Made by a program: the position numbers and the translations under genes. DNA of 39,604 nt, taken from the NCBI GenBank assembly GCA_024403485.1, contig JAKSRT010000011.1:1-39604 (forward strand), in the 5' to 3' direction. The DNA is from Lachnospiraceae bacterium. GTDB taxonomy: Bacteria > Bacillota > Clostridia > Lachnospirales > Lachnospiraceae. The notes beneath the pieces are model-generated. The model had not been told where the DNA came from and did not search any database. It was given only the letters and a program-made list of their open reading frames with translations. How positions within the stretch are numbered: the stretch's first letter is position 1; the number at the start of each line of letters is the position of its first letter. Below are positions 19,321 through 27,606 of this stretch, one piece after another.

Positions 19321-19349
19321 CAAATAAAAATCGTTAGTGAGGGAAGATA

Positions 19350-19700
19350 ATGGTTAAAAATACCACCGATAAAAATTTGATGAAAGAAAACAATCCTCAG
19401 GAACAGGGGCCTAAATATTCCAGGGTTCAAAGAATTTCCGCATTAGTATGTGTAGCACTTATTTTGGGCGTATATTTAACCGCTCTTATAGCATCTTTCT
19501 TCTCTACTGAGCTGGGAAAAACTATTGCAAAAATAGCCATTGGTTTCACCCTGGTTCTACCGCCTCTTACCTGGGCTTATATATGGATGATAGGCAAAAT
19601 AACCCACAAACATACCATCGCAGACTTCGACATTCTGGGCATTCCTACAAATCATGATGGAGAGATCATTAATATTTCCGAAGAAAAAAAATCACAATAG
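19350..19700 (+). CDS. Small two-TM membrane protein of unknown function
   Basis: This 116-residue protein has a charged N-terminus (~1-28), two membrane segments (about residues 30-52 and 62-84) and a ~30-residue polar tail. No family motif was recognised. GAGGG lies 7 nt before the ATG and supports the start. The stop codon TAG is part of the terminator stem that follows, so gene and terminator are fused. It faces DUF1836 tail to tail and is divergent from the giant glucosaminidase. Confidence 0.75.
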   Translation: MVKNTTDKNLMKENNPQEQGPKYSRVQRISALVCVALILGVYLTALIASFFSTELGKTIAKIAIGFTLVLPPLTWAYIWMIGKITHKHTIADFDILGIPTNHDGEIINISEEKKSQ

Positions 19701-19717
19701 AATCTATTGTGATTTTT
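19691..19717. terminator. Terminator between convergent genes
   Basis: ATCACAATAG-AAT-CTATTGTGAT (10-bp perfect stem) is flanked by A-run and T-run, giving TTTTTT on the plus strand. On the minus strand the run of A bases before 19691 reads as T, so it can serve both convergent genes. Confidence 0.9.
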
Positions 19718-19727
19718 TGTTGGAATT

Positions 19728-20270
19728 TTATGATGTTTTTTCTGCTTTATTTTTTTCTATCCGACTTATTTCCTGTTGAAAAATAATATCAAGATAAATC
19801 TTATGAGACGCCGTTATTATAGTATTTCTGAGCAAATATCTATATTGTCCCGGAGACAGTTCTGTTTCTTCATATTCTTCATTTATGCCAAAAGCATAAA
19901 AAAGAATATTTTGAAATTCCTTAGTAAAATATTCATACAAAAAACGATGATCATATTTCCGGCCATTGTTGTATATTAATGCTTCAAGCTCTTCAAGCGA
20001 TAATACCGACTTTGCTATAGCGATAAAAAAAACATATATAATATGATCTCTGTAATAAAGTTTTTTAATCGGATTGGCAATAAGATCTTTTTTTACATAA
20101 TTGCTTATCATCGATCCCGTTAACGATACGTTGCCAAGAGGTTCGAGAAATTCATTTACATATTTCACTACCTGTTCAAGAAAAAGCCCCACATTGGGAA
20201 TTTCTTCATATTTAGGAAGTCTGAAATTTTTAATTTGTTCAACCGCAGTCGCATCTATAAATGGTTTCAT
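19728..20270 (-). CDS. DUF1836 family protein (MerR-like HTH)
   Basis: This 180-residue protein matches the DUF1836 family, seen in FRLPKYEEIPNVGLFLEQV, then MISNYVKKDLI and KLYYRDHIIYVFFIAIAK. The first ~100 residues resemble a MerR-type winged helix and are probably DNA-binding. The C-terminal half is helical and variable. Targets are unknown. It has its own promoter and AAAGGA 7 nt before the ATG. Its start region faces degV, so it could regulate the shared intergenic region; that is only inference. Confidence 0.85.
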   Translation of the reverse strand: MKPFIDATAVEQIKNFRLPKYEEIPNVGLFLEQVVKYVNEFLEPLGNVSLTGSMISNYVKKDLIANPIKKLYYRDHIIYVFFIAIAKSVLSLEELEALIYNNGRKYDHRFLYEYFTKEFQNILFYAFGINEEYEETELSPGQYRYLLRNTIITASHKIYLDIIFQQEISRIEKNKAEKTS

Positions 20271-20350
20271 TTTTTATCCTTTAGTCCCTCTCAATATATA
20301 CAAAAGCCATGCAAAGGCGCTTATTCCGAGCGCAACATATCTCGCTATTA

Positions 20351-20379
20351 ATTATACCTCATTCATTCCATACAGACAA
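20351..20379 (-). promoter_or_regulatory. sigma-A promoter of the DUF1836 gene
   Basis: Minus strand TTGTCT (20379-20374), 17 nt, TATAAT (20356-20351). The leader is about 75 nt. Confidence 0.75.
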
Positions 20380-20389
20380 CGAATATCTT

Positions 20390-20507
20390 GCAATCGGTTT
20401 TTAAATAACTCTTGACGAATAACGCCGTCCTTGATATAAATATCTTGTAATAAGTTATTGAATAACCGATGTGCGTTTTTTTAATATTTGATAAGCCTCA
20501 TATCGGT
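20390..20507 (+). promoter_or_regulatory. Long inverted repeat around the degV promoter
   Basis: Arm 1 (20390-20410) and arm 2 (20453-20474) are imperfect reverse complements with the degV promoter in the 42-nt gap. ATCGGT recurs at 20502-20507 and could pair with ACCGAT at 20465-20470 in the leader RNA. A 13-bp direct repeat (AATATCTTGyAAT) lies at 20382-20394 and 20439-20451. This looks like an operator array or a leader with alternative pairing. Confidence 0.4.
20412..20440 (+). promoter_or_regulatory. sigma-A promoter of degV
   Basis: TTGACG (20412-20417), a 17-nt spacer and TATAAA (20435-20440) make a strong promoter about 100 nt before the degV ATG. It sits between the arms of a long inverted repeat (20390-20410 and 20453-20474). 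Confidence 0.8.
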
Positions 20508-20538
20508 AATAATATTTTGCATCAAAAAGGAATATAAT

Positions 20539-21363
20539 ATGAAGATATCAATTGACTCCGCTTCAAACTACCGAAAAATCGAAGGCATTGACTATTCAAT
20601 TGCTCCACTTTCCATTAACACCAATGAGAGAGAGTTCATAGATGATGAATCTTTCAACGTTAACGAAATGCTTGATTATCTGGAACATACAAAATTAAGT
20701 TCAAGATCGGCTTGCCCCGGAATCAATGACTGGTACAAAACATACGGCGATGAAAAAGAAGTAATCGTTATCGCGCTTGCATCTGCTCTTTCAGGAAGTT
20801 ACAACTCAGCAAAAACAGCTGCTGATGAATGGTTGGAAAACCACCCCGATTCAAAAATATTTCTGCTTGATACAACCGCTATCGGACCGGTTGAAAAGCT
20901 TTGTGTTGAGTACATAATAGAAAACAAGGATAAAATGTCATTTGAAGAACTTACAAAGTCCTTAGACGAATATTGTCACAAAAATACAAAAATCGGATTC
21001 TGCTTAAAGTCTTTAAAAAATCTCGCAAACAACGGCCGAATTAATCCGGCTGTAGCTAAAATTGCAGAAACTTTAAAGATTCACATTGTTGGCGACTTTA
21101 CCGTTGAAGGCATTCTTGATCCCAAAGACAAGGTTCGTGGTGGCAAGAAAGCAATGGAAACTCTTTACAAGAACATGCTTGATGCAGGCTATAAAGGCGG
21201 TAAATTAAGAATCGATCATGTACTCGCCCCTGAATCTGCCAATGAGTTAGCCAATATTGTAAGAGCCGATTTTCCCCAAGCAGATATCATTATCGATGAT
21301 ACTACAGCATTATGTTCTTTCTACGCACAGCGCGGGGGCTTAGTAATAGGTTACGAAAGGTAA
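20539..21363 (+). CDS. DegV family fatty-acid-binding protein
   Basis: This 274-residue DegV protein begins at 20539, where AAAAGG lies 8 nt upstream; a longer reading from 20488 lacks a site. DegV proteins bind a fatty acid in a cleft between two alpha/beta domains, and some (FakB) present it to the kinase FakA. Visible family features are IDSASNY near the N-terminus, SSRSACPGINDW, SALSGSYNSAK with the conserved Ser/Gly loop (~residues 85-95), GRINPAVAK and the C-terminal HVLAPESANEL. No FakA gene is nearby. A hairpin terminator follows. Confidence 0.9.
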   Translation: MKISIDSASNYRKIEGIDYSIAPLSINTNEREFIDDESFNVNEMLDYLEHTKLSSRSACPGINDWYKTYGDEKEVIVIALASALSGSYNSAKTAADEWLENHPDSKIFLLDTTAIGPVEKLCVEYIIENKDKMSFEELTKSLDEYCHKNTKIGFCLKSLKNLANNGRINPAVAKIAETLKIHIVGDFTVEGILDPKDKVRGGKKAMETLYKNMLDAGYKGGKLRIDHVLAPESANELANIVRADFPQADIIIDDTTALCSFYAQRGGLVIGYER

Positions 21364-21394
21364 CATCCTAATAATAAAAACATACATACAAAGG

Positions 21395-21426
21395 AAAAGA
21401 ACTCAGAGAATCACTCGAGTTCTTTT
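21395..21426. terminator. Terminator between degV and the GH42 gene
   Basis: AAAAGAACTC and GAGTTCTTTT form a 10-bp stem around a 12-nt loop between two convergent genes. Both strands end in a short T-run. Confidence 0.75.
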
Positions 21427-21482
21427 TCTTTTGCCTATTAAATAGACGTGTAGCAAACATAAAATCAATCCTTCCCAAAATA

Positions 21483-23489
21483 TTACTTGCTCTTCTTTAT
21501 GATATGGACTTCAAAAGGCGCCAGTTTACCAAGTCTTTCGCCATACAGCAATTCTTCCGCTGAACCAAAGCCCATCTCAGTGTACGAAACCTCCTTGTCG
21601 GAATGATTTATTAAAAACAAATAGCTTACGCCGGATTTTTCTCTCGAAACGATTTCAATATCAGCCTGCTTATTAAATCCTGAATTAATTTTTGTGTTGC
21701 TTTTTATGTCCATAAGCAGCAATTCGTACAGCTCTTCATCGCCTTCTGTTCCTACATACCAGCAGCTTCCACGACCAAATTTATGTCTGGTAATTGCAGC
21801 CTCTCCTTTATAAAATTCAGAAGCATACCTTGCAACCACTTCGGTATCACCATCAGGCAAAACAATATCGGCCCAACGAGTTCCTATACACCTTTTTTCA
21901 CCGACCTCAATCTCCACCTTTTGACTGCCCAAAGGATCGTATTCCAAAATTTTGCATCCGCTGACCTTAGATAAGAGGCCGGGAAGGGCCGCATCCGACA
22001 TGCATATATTATTATCGTCTTTAACGCCGGATCTTAATGTTAAAACAAGATTTCCACCGTTTTCAACATAATCCGAAAGTTTAGACGCCATATTTTCATT
22101 CATAAGATAAAGCAATGGTGCCACCACAAGCTCATACCCGCAAAGTCGCTCATTTTCAGCAATAAAGTCCACCGGAATGTTTTTATCATAGAACATTTTG
22201 TAATATTTAAGCAGTTGAGAAATGTATGAGAAGCCCACGGATTGCGTCTGAATTTGAAATGCAAAATTCTGCTTAAATGAATAAATAATTCCAACTTTAT
22301 TATTTGGCATAGCACCCTTGATTTCTTTCATAACAGGTGTTACCTTTGATATCATGGTTTTTATCTCATCATATGATCTTCCCGGGATTCCACTGTGAGG
22401 CAAAATGCCGTGCCAATATTGCTCAGTTCCCTGAGTGCAGGTTCTCCATCTAAAAAATACTATTGCATCAGCGCCATGTGCAACAGACTGAAGAGCCCAC
22501 ATAGGAATCTGTCCGGGTTTGGGCAAACGACCCATACTACCCGATCCTGCAATTCCGGATTCCTGTTCCATAATCCAAAAAGGCTTCTTTTTAAAACTCC
22601 TTATTACATCAAGTTGAGCAGCCAAATCATAATTTTCACATTTTCCGCCCGGATACCAATAGCCCAACGGATACTGATCATGACACACAAAATCCAGCTG
22701 CTTTCCCAGCTCATAATAATCAACCAAATCCGAAAACCCCATATAGTTGTGGGTAATAAACTGATTTGGAGCAAGCTTTCTGATAATATCCACCTGATTT
22801 TTGGCAAAATCATTTATCAAGTCCGAATGAAAGCATTTCCAGTCAAGCATCTGACTCGGATTCTCACCCACTGCAGTTACCTTCGTTGTGTATACTTCAG
22901 AAAAATCGTTATATTCCTGACTCCAGAAAGCTGTTCCCCAGGCCTTATTTAGCGAATCGATATTTCCATATTTTTTTCTCAGCCAATCCTGGAAAGCTTT
23001 TCTGCAGCTGCTGCAATGACAAAAATCAGAATGAGAATTACCAAGTTCATTATCAATTTGCCATCCTATTACATTCTCGTTGTCAGCATATCTCTCGGCC
23101 ATTTTACCGGCTATAATCCTGCACCTTTCCCTGTACAATGCATTGGACTGACAGTCATGATGTCTCCCGCCAAATCCGTGAGTAATGCCCTTGCTGTCTA
23201 CAGGCAATATTTCAGGATATTTGTTAACCATCCAAGCCGGCGGTGCCGCAGTCGGAGTGCCCAGCACTGTCTTAATTCCGTAAGAGCCCAAAAGACTTAT
23301 TGCCCTATCAAGCCAGGAAAAGTCGAACACTCCCTCCCTTGGTTCCATTTTATGCCAGGAAAACTCGGCCATTCTTACTACACCAAGTCCCATCTCGGCC
23401 ATAAGCCTCGCGTCCTCTTTCCATCTTTCTTCCGGCCAGTGCTCCGGATAATAATCCACTCCAAAGTGAATATTATCGTAATCTTTCAT
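21483..23489 (-). CDS. GH42 beta-galactosidase
   Basis: This 668-residue GH42 enzyme hydrolyses terminal beta-galactosides and has no signal peptide, so it is cytoplasmic. The TIM barrel starts with FGVDYYPEHWPEERW. The acid/base Glu is in WQIDNELG (about residue 148) and the nucleophile Glu in WIMEQESG (about residue 308). A zinc-type cysteine cluster (CHCSSC, ~156-161) is present, as in thermophilic and clostridial GH42. The trimerisation domain (~390-590) and a small beta domain complete the family length. The start at 23489 is set by GGAGGG just upstream; the reading extends to 23513 but that start is poor. It is preceded by the ABC-F gene on the same strand with a 78-nt gap and no recognisable promoter. 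Confidence 0.95.
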   Translation of the reverse strand: MKDYDNIHFGVDYYPEHWPEERWKEDARLMAEMGLGVVRMAEFSWHKMEPREGVFDFSWLDRAISLLGSYGIKTVLGTPTAAPPAWMVNKYPEILPVDSKGITHGFGGRHHDCQSNALYRERCRIIAGKMAERYADNENVIGWQIDNELGNSHSDFCHCSSCRKAFQDWLRKKYGNIDSLNKAWGTAFWSQEYNDFSEVYTTKVTAVGENPSQMLDWKCFHSDLINDFAKNQVDIIRKLAPNQFITHNYMGFSDLVDYYELGKQLDFVCHDQYPLGYWYPGGKCENYDLAAQLDVIRSFKKKPFWIMEQESGIAGSGSMGRLPKPGQIPMWALQSVAHGADAIVFFRWRTCTQGTEQYWHGILPHSGIPGRSYDEIKTMISKVTPVMKEIKGAMPNNKVGIIYSFKQNFAFQIQTQSVGFSYISQLLKYYKMFYDKNIPVDFIAENERLCGYELVVAPLLYLMNENMASKLSDYVENGGNLVLTLRSGVKDDNNICMSDAALPGLLSKVSGCKILEYDPLGSQKVEIEVGEKRCIGTRWADIVLPDGDTEVVARYASEFYKGEAAITRHKFGRGSCWYVGTEGDEELYELLLMDIKSNTKINSGFNKQADIEIVSREKSGVSYLFLINHSDKEVSYTEMGFGSAEELLYGERLGKLAPFEVHIIKKSK

Positions 23490-23567
23490 TTTCCCTCCAA
23501 TATGGTTATTCAAGTTTCCCTTACAGTTGTTTTTTCTTTTTGCTTCAGTATTCGGAAAAGTTATATT

Positions 23568-25121
23568 CTATATTTTTTTGGACCACTTGCTGCAGTCCCA
23601 TACTTCGGTTGCAAAGTCAGCGTAAAAATCAGGCTCATGGCATACCATCAATATGCTTCCTTTATATGCTGTCAGCGCCCTCTTCAGTTCATCCTTAGCA
23701 TCAACATCAAGGTGATTTGTAGGTTCGTCCAAAACAAGAATATTTGAAGGGCGGTTTATCAATTTGCAGAGCCTTACCTTAGCCTGTTCGCCTCCCGAAA
23801 GAACCTTAACCATACTTTCTATATGTTTTGTGGTAAGCCCGCATTTAGCCAGTGCACTTCTGACCTCATATTGAGTATAGCCGGGAAATTCCTGCCATAT
23901 TTCTTCTATGCACGTAGTAGAAATATCCGGTGACATTTCCTGTTCAAAATAACCTATTTCAAGATAGTCACCAAGTTCCACTTTTCCGCTTACGGAAGGG
24001 ATAAGTCCCAGTATGCTCTTAAGAAGTGTTGTTTTTCCGATACCGTTTGCTCCCGTCAGCACAATCTTACTTCCTCTCTCCATTTTAAGATTCAGTTCAG
24101 AAGATAGCGGTTCATCATAACCAATTACCAGTTTGTCGGTTTCAAATATATACTTACCTGATGTTCTGGCTTCCTTAAAATTAAATTCCGGCTTAGGCTT
24201 TTCATATGCCTTCTCTATTATGTCCATATTATCAAGTTTCTTTTGTCTGGACATTGCCATGTTTCTTGTGGCTACTCTCGCTTTGTTTCTTGCCACAAAA
24301 TCCTTTAATTCGCGAATTTCCTGCTGCTGCTTATTATATGCCGCTTCCTGCTGCGCCATTCTCATTTCATGAACCTTCATAAAATCATCATAGGTTCCCA
24401 CATAGCGATTGAGTTTAAGATCTTCCATGTGATAAATAAGATTTACTACGCTATTTATAAATGGTATATCGTGAGATATTAAAATGAATGCATTTTCATA
24501 GTCATTCAAATAACGCTTAAGCCATTCGATATGCTCCACATCCAGATAGTTTGTAGGCTCGTCCAAAAGAAGAATATCAGGCTTTTCAAGAAGAAGCTTT
24601 GCCAGAAGAATTTTGGTTCGCTGTCCTCCGGACAGTTCTGTTACATCCCGTTCAAGTCCAAGATCAAAGATTCCCAAAGCTCTTGATACTTCTTCAACTT
24701 TAGCGTCAATCATATAAAAATCATGTGAAGAAAGTAGGTCTGATATGGTTCCGGCTTCTTCCATAAGTTCGTTCATTTTATCTTCGTCCACATCGCCAAG
24801 TGAGGCATATATATTATTCATTTCTGCCTCAAGATCAAATAGATATGAAAAGGCGCCTTCCAAGACCGATCGGATTGTCATCCCTTTTTGAAGAACAGCA
24901 TGCTGGTCGAGGTAACCTACATGCACATTCTTCGCCCATTCTATCTTTCCCTCATCAGGCATAAGTTTTCCGGTTATTATATTCATAAAAGTGGATTTAC
25001 CTTCTCCGTTAGCTCCGACCAAGCCGATATGTTCGCCCTTCAAGAGTCTGAAGGATACATCTTCAAAGATGGCTCTGTCACCAAATCCGTGTGTTAAATT
25101 TTCAACATTTAAAATGCTCAT
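23568..25121 (-). CDS. ABC-F family ATPase (YfmM-like)
   Basis: This 517-residue protein has two ABC ATPase domains and no membrane segments, so it is a soluble ribosome-associated ABC-F factor rather than a transporter. Walker A motifs are GANGEGKST (~38) and GANGIGKTT (~350). Signatures are LSGGQRTK and LSGGEQAK, and each is followed by LDEPTN. The charged inter-domain linker (~240-300) is the arm that would reach the ribosomal P/E site. The opening MSILNVENLTHGFGDRAIF and the length match the B. subtilis YfmM type from memory. The start at 25121 has GAGG 5 nt upstream; a reading from 25184 has no site. There is no sign of an antibiotic-resistance subtype. Confidence 0.93.
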   Translation of the reverse strand: MSILNVENLTHGFGDRAIFEDVSFRLLKGEHIGLVGANGEGKSTFMNIITGKLMPDEGKIEWAKNVHVGYLDQHAVLQKGMTIRSVLEGAFSYLFDLEAEMNNIYASLGDVDEDKMNELMEEAGTISDLLSSHDFYMIDAKVEEVSRALGIFDLGLERDVTELSGGQRTKILLAKLLLEKPDILLLDEPTNYLDVEHIEWLKRYLNDYENAFILISHDIPFINSVVNLIYHMEDLKLNRYVGTYDDFMKVHEMRMAQQEAAYNKQQQEIRELKDFVARNKARVATRNMAMSRQKKLDNMDIIEKAYEKPKPEFNFKEARTSGKYIFETDKLVIGYDEPLSSELNLKMERGSKIVLTGANGIGKTTLLKSILGLIPSVSGKVELGDYLEIGYFEQEMSPDISTTCIEEIWQEFPGYTQYEVRSALAKCGLTTKHIESMVKVLSGGEQAKVRLCKLINRPSNILVLDEPTNHLDVDAKDELKRALTAYKGSILMVCHEPDFYADFATEVWDCSKWSKKI

Positions 25122-25163
25122 TTCTACCTCAATCACTTTGTTTTTAAATAAATATAATAATAA

Positions 25164-25191
25164 AATATAATATCCACGGGGCAAATATCAA
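25164..25191 (-). promoter_or_regulatory. sigma-A promoter of the ABC-F gene
   Basis: Minus strand TTGATA (25191-25186), 16 nt, TATATT (25169-25164), about 43 nt before the ATG. Confidence 0.6.
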
Positions 25192-25238
25192 TCATTATTT
25201 GTAACGAAATCCTTGATCTGTGCCTATTAGATACAAAA

Positions 25239-25267
25239 TCCCGATATCAAAAAAATTGATATCGGGA
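25239..25267 (-). terminator. Terminator-like hairpin after the KDPG aldolase gene
   Basis: TCCCGATATCAA and its exact complement form a 12-bp stem around a 5-nt loop, about 50 nt past the aldolase stop. The minus strand continues with TTTTGT, a short U-tract. Confidence 0.75.
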
Positions 25268-25319
25268 CATATGTTTGTATATGTAAATTAATATAATTTA
25301 GATTTAATTTATTTTTGGA

Positions 25320-26279
25320 CTATTTCTGTAAAAGATGTACCGCAAATCCGCTAAATTCATTCTCCAGGTACACTGCTTTGATTTCTCCCTTATCGTTTCT
25401 TGTAACGGAATCCATGTTAAACTTGGCTCCCATTCTTTCAAGATGATACATTGCACGTTTCATATAATTTGTTCCGATAGCAATATGCCCGTTTTTGCCA
25501 TAGTAAGGGATTTTCATTACTTCTATTTCGGTTCCGGCAAATACAGAGCCCTCACCGACTTTCTTGGGCATTCCAAACAAAGAAGCAAAAGCGCTTGCTG
25601 TCTTATCGGCTTCATCCTCACTGTCTGTGTTAATACCGATATGCATAAGTTCAAAACCAAGCATTTTTACAACTGCTTCTCTTGTAAGCGCTTCGATTTC
25701 ATCGAATTTACCTGCAGCAATAAGATCCTTCTTTACCATCCAAGTTCCGCCGCAGGCAATAATCTTAGGAAAATCAAGATAGGATTTTAAATTTGAAGCG
25801 TTAACACCGCCGGTAGGCATAAATCTCACTTTTCCATAGGGTGCACTCATGGCCTTAATCATTTCTATTCCGCCGCAGGCTTCTGCAGGGAAAAATTTCA
25901 CAACTTCAAGCCCAAGTTCAAGGGCTGCTTCGACATCCGAAGGATTGGATGTACCCGGCATAATCGGAATATTTTTGTCAACACAGTATTTCACAACTTT
26001 AGGATTAAGTCCGGGACTTACAATAAATTTTGCTCCGGCAGCCACCGCTCTGTCAACCTGTTCCGTAGTGAGAACCGTTCCCGCGCCTACTAACATATCG
26101 GGAAACTTCTCGGTCATTATTCGAATTGATTCTTCGGCTGCATCAGTTCTGAATGTAACCTCTGCGCAGGGAAGCCCTCCATTATATAATGCTTTTGCCA
26201 GAGGTTCTGCATCCTTGGCGTTATCCAATGCGATTACCGGAACAATACCGATATTATAAATTTCATCAATTACGTTCAT
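25320..26279 (-). CDS. eda: KDPG/KHG aldolase fused to a VOC-like domain
   Basis: This 319-residue protein has an N-terminal class I aldolase (residues 1-205). It should split 2-keto-3-deoxy-6-phosphogluconate into pyruvate and glyceraldehyde-3-phosphate, the last step of hexuronate breakdown. The catalytic Glu is in CAEVTFRT (~40), the Schiff-base Lys in VVKFFPAEA (~127), and the phosphate loop in MPTGGVN. A normal Eda ends near residue 210. Here about 105 more residues follow, from MHIGINTDSEDEADKTASAF, resembling a glyoxalase/VOC fold of unknown role. The start at 26279 has GAGG 6 nt upstream; a reading to 26360 runs across the promoter. It is divergent from lacI-uxaC-kdgK. Confidence 0.93.
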   Translation of the reverse strand: MNVIDEIYNIGIVPVIALDNAKDAEPLAKALYNGGLPCAEVTFRTDAAEESIRIMTEKFPDMLVGAGTVLTTEQVDRAVAAGAKFIVSPGLNPKVVKYCVDKNIPIMPGTSNPSDVEAALELGLEVVKFFPAEACGGIEMIKAMSAPYGKVRFMPTGGVNASNLKSYLDFPKIIACGGTWMVKKDLIAAGKFDEIEALTREAVVKMLGFELMHIGINTDSEDEADKTASAFASLFGMPKKVGEGSVFAGTEIEVMKIPYYGKNGHIAIGTNYMKRAMYHLERMGAKFNMDSVTRNDKGEIKAVYLENEFSGFAVHLLQK

Positions 26280-26313
26280 CTTAACCTCTATATTTTGCCG
26301 ATTGTTTGGATTT

Positions 26314-26328
26314 AAGCATTCGCTTACA
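26314..26328. promoter_or_regulatory. LacI-type operator O1 (eda leader)
   Basis: The minus strand reads TGTAAGCGAATGCTTAA, in which TAAGC-4-GCTTA is a perfect dyad. It lies just downstream of the eda start site, between the promoter and the ATG. Confidence 0.7.
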
Positions 26329-26341
26329 AACGGCGTTTTTG

Positions 26342-26355
26342 TGTAAGTGCTTACA
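26342..26355. promoter_or_regulatory. LacI-type operator O2 at the eda start site
   Basis: TGTAAGTGCTTACA, with perfect TGTAAG/CTTACA half-sites, begins right after the -10 of the eda promoter and would block initiation when bound. Confidence 0.8.
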
Positions 26356-26359
26356 TTCA

Positions 26360-26388
26360 ATTTTACAATTCATATCTTTACAAGTCAA
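26360..26388 (-). promoter_or_regulatory. sigma-A promoter of eda
   Basis: Minus strand TTGACT (26388-26383), 17 nt, TAAAAT (26365-26360), directly followed by operator O2. Confidence 0.85.
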
Positions 26389-26452
26389 CTGCTTGTTTTT
26401 GCCGTTTTACTACTATTTTTCCCAAAGTATCATGCAGGGCTGTGTTTTTTTA

Positions 26453-26481
26453 TTGTCAAGAAACTTATCATAATATATAAT
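26453..26481 (+). promoter_or_regulatory. sigma-A promoter of lacI-uxaC-kdgK
   Basis: TTGTCA (26453-26458), a 17-nt spacer and TATAAT (26476-26481) lie about 75 nt before the lacI start. Confidence 0.8.
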
Positions 26482-26497
26482 AGAAAAAGATTTTTTA

Positions 26498-26511
26498 TGT
26501 AAGCGTTTTCA
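26498..26511. promoter_or_regulatory. LacI-type operator O3 (autoregulation)
   Basis: TGTAAGCGTTTTCA lies about 10 nt after the predicted start site of the lacI transcript. Its left half-site matches O1 and O2, and the right half is degenerate. Confidence 0.65.
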
Positions 26512-26555
26512 TAGTCGGTAGCACCGCTATATTGTAACAGTAGGAGTAACAGTGC

Positions 26556-27572
26556 GTGAATATCTATGATATTTCAAAAGAAGCAGGAGTTTCAATCGCT
26601 ACAGTATCCCGTGTACTAAACGGAAGCTCCAGCGTTAAACCCGTGACCAAGAAAAAAGTCATGGATATAATCGAAAAATACGGATATACGCCCAATGCTT
26701 TCGCCAGAGGATTAGGACTTAATTCCATGAATGCAATTGGCATTATATGTGCAGACTGCTCAGATATATATCTGGCAAAGGCAGTATACTATATCGAAGG
26801 TAATCTAAGAGCCGGTGGTTATAATACCATTCTCGCCTGTTCAGGATATGAGCTGGAAGGCAAAAAATCCGCTCTTAATCTTCTTTTAAACCAGCGTGTT
26901 GATGCGGTTATCATGGTTGGTTCCAACTTTGTTGAGTCAGAGGACGGCAAAAACGAGTATATCAGAGAAGCTGCCAAGCAGGTTCCGGTCCTTTTGTTAA
27001 ACGCAGATTTAGACTGCCCAAATGTTTACTGCACAATGTGCGACGACTCAAAAGCTACCCAAGAGGCCGCAACTTATTTAATTAATTCAGGAAAACGGGA
27101 GATTTTATATTTATATAATTCAAAGTCTTACAGTGCCATAAAAAAGCTTACCGGATTTCAAACCGCACTCCTGGTTAGTGGGATGGATATCGACAAAAAT
27201 CGCGTTCTTTATTACGATGGCTCCCACGAAGATATCGAAGGTGTCTGCGATTTTCTTTGCAAGACCTGCAGCGAAAACAAGCTGTCTTTTGATTCAGTAT
27301 TGGCGGCCGACGACGTTCTTGCGATAGGTGCGACAAAATATGCTAAGAAAATGGGATTAAAAGTGCCAGAAGACATTTATATTATCGGATACAACAATTC
27401 TTTACTTACCGCCTGCAACGAGCCGGAGCTTTCTTCTGTGGACAATCATTTGGAAACCCTATGCAGCCAGTTGGTAAAAACCTGTATAGGTACCCTTAAT
27501 CACGAGGATATTCCTCAAAAAATTATCTTTTCCGGTGAGCTGATTCACCGTGGAACAACCAAGCATATTTGA
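26556..27572 (+). CDS. LacI family regulator, probably KdgR-like
   Basis: This 338-residue LacI-type repressor has an N-terminal helix-turn-helix (YDISKEAGVSIATVSRVLNG, residues 3-22), a hinge near residue 50 and a periplasmic-binding-protein-like sensor domain (~60-335). The start is GTG at 26556, with AGGAG about 9 nt upstream. It lies first in an operon with uxaC and kdgK and is divergent from the aldolase gene. KDG-responsive LacI regulators (KdgR) control such genes in other Firmicutes, so KDG or a related hexuronate intermediate is the likely inducer. Three matching palindromes in the divergent region support control of both transcripts. Confidence 0.92.
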   Translation: MNIYDISKEAGVSIATVSRVLNGSSSVKPVTKKKVMDIIEKYGYTPNAFARGLGLNSMNAIGIICADCSDIYLAKAVYYIEGNLRAGGYNTILACSGYELEGKKSALNLLLNQRVDAVIMVGSNFVESEDGKNEYIREAAKQVPVLLLNADLDCPNVYCTMCDDSKATQEAATYLINSGKREILYLYNSKSYSAIKKLTGFQTALLVSGMDIDKNRVLYYDGSHEDIEGVCDFLCKTCSENKLSFDSVLAADDVLAIGATKYAKKMGLKVPEDIYIIGYNNSLLTACNEPELSSVDNHLETLCSQLVKTCIGTLNHEDIPQKIIFSGELIHRGTTKHI

Positions 27573-27606
27573 TAATATATATTCTTTTTTCAGGAGGACT
27601 GTTTCT

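Noticed and set aside
23016..23747. 243-codon plus-strand reading across the GH42 and ABC-F genes
   Set aside because: It spans the antisense of two unrelated real genes and the gap between them, with no start signal.
23568..25121. Antibiotic-resistance reading of the ABC-F gene
   Set aside because: The sequence resembles the housekeeping YfmM type and there is no leader ORF or resistance context.
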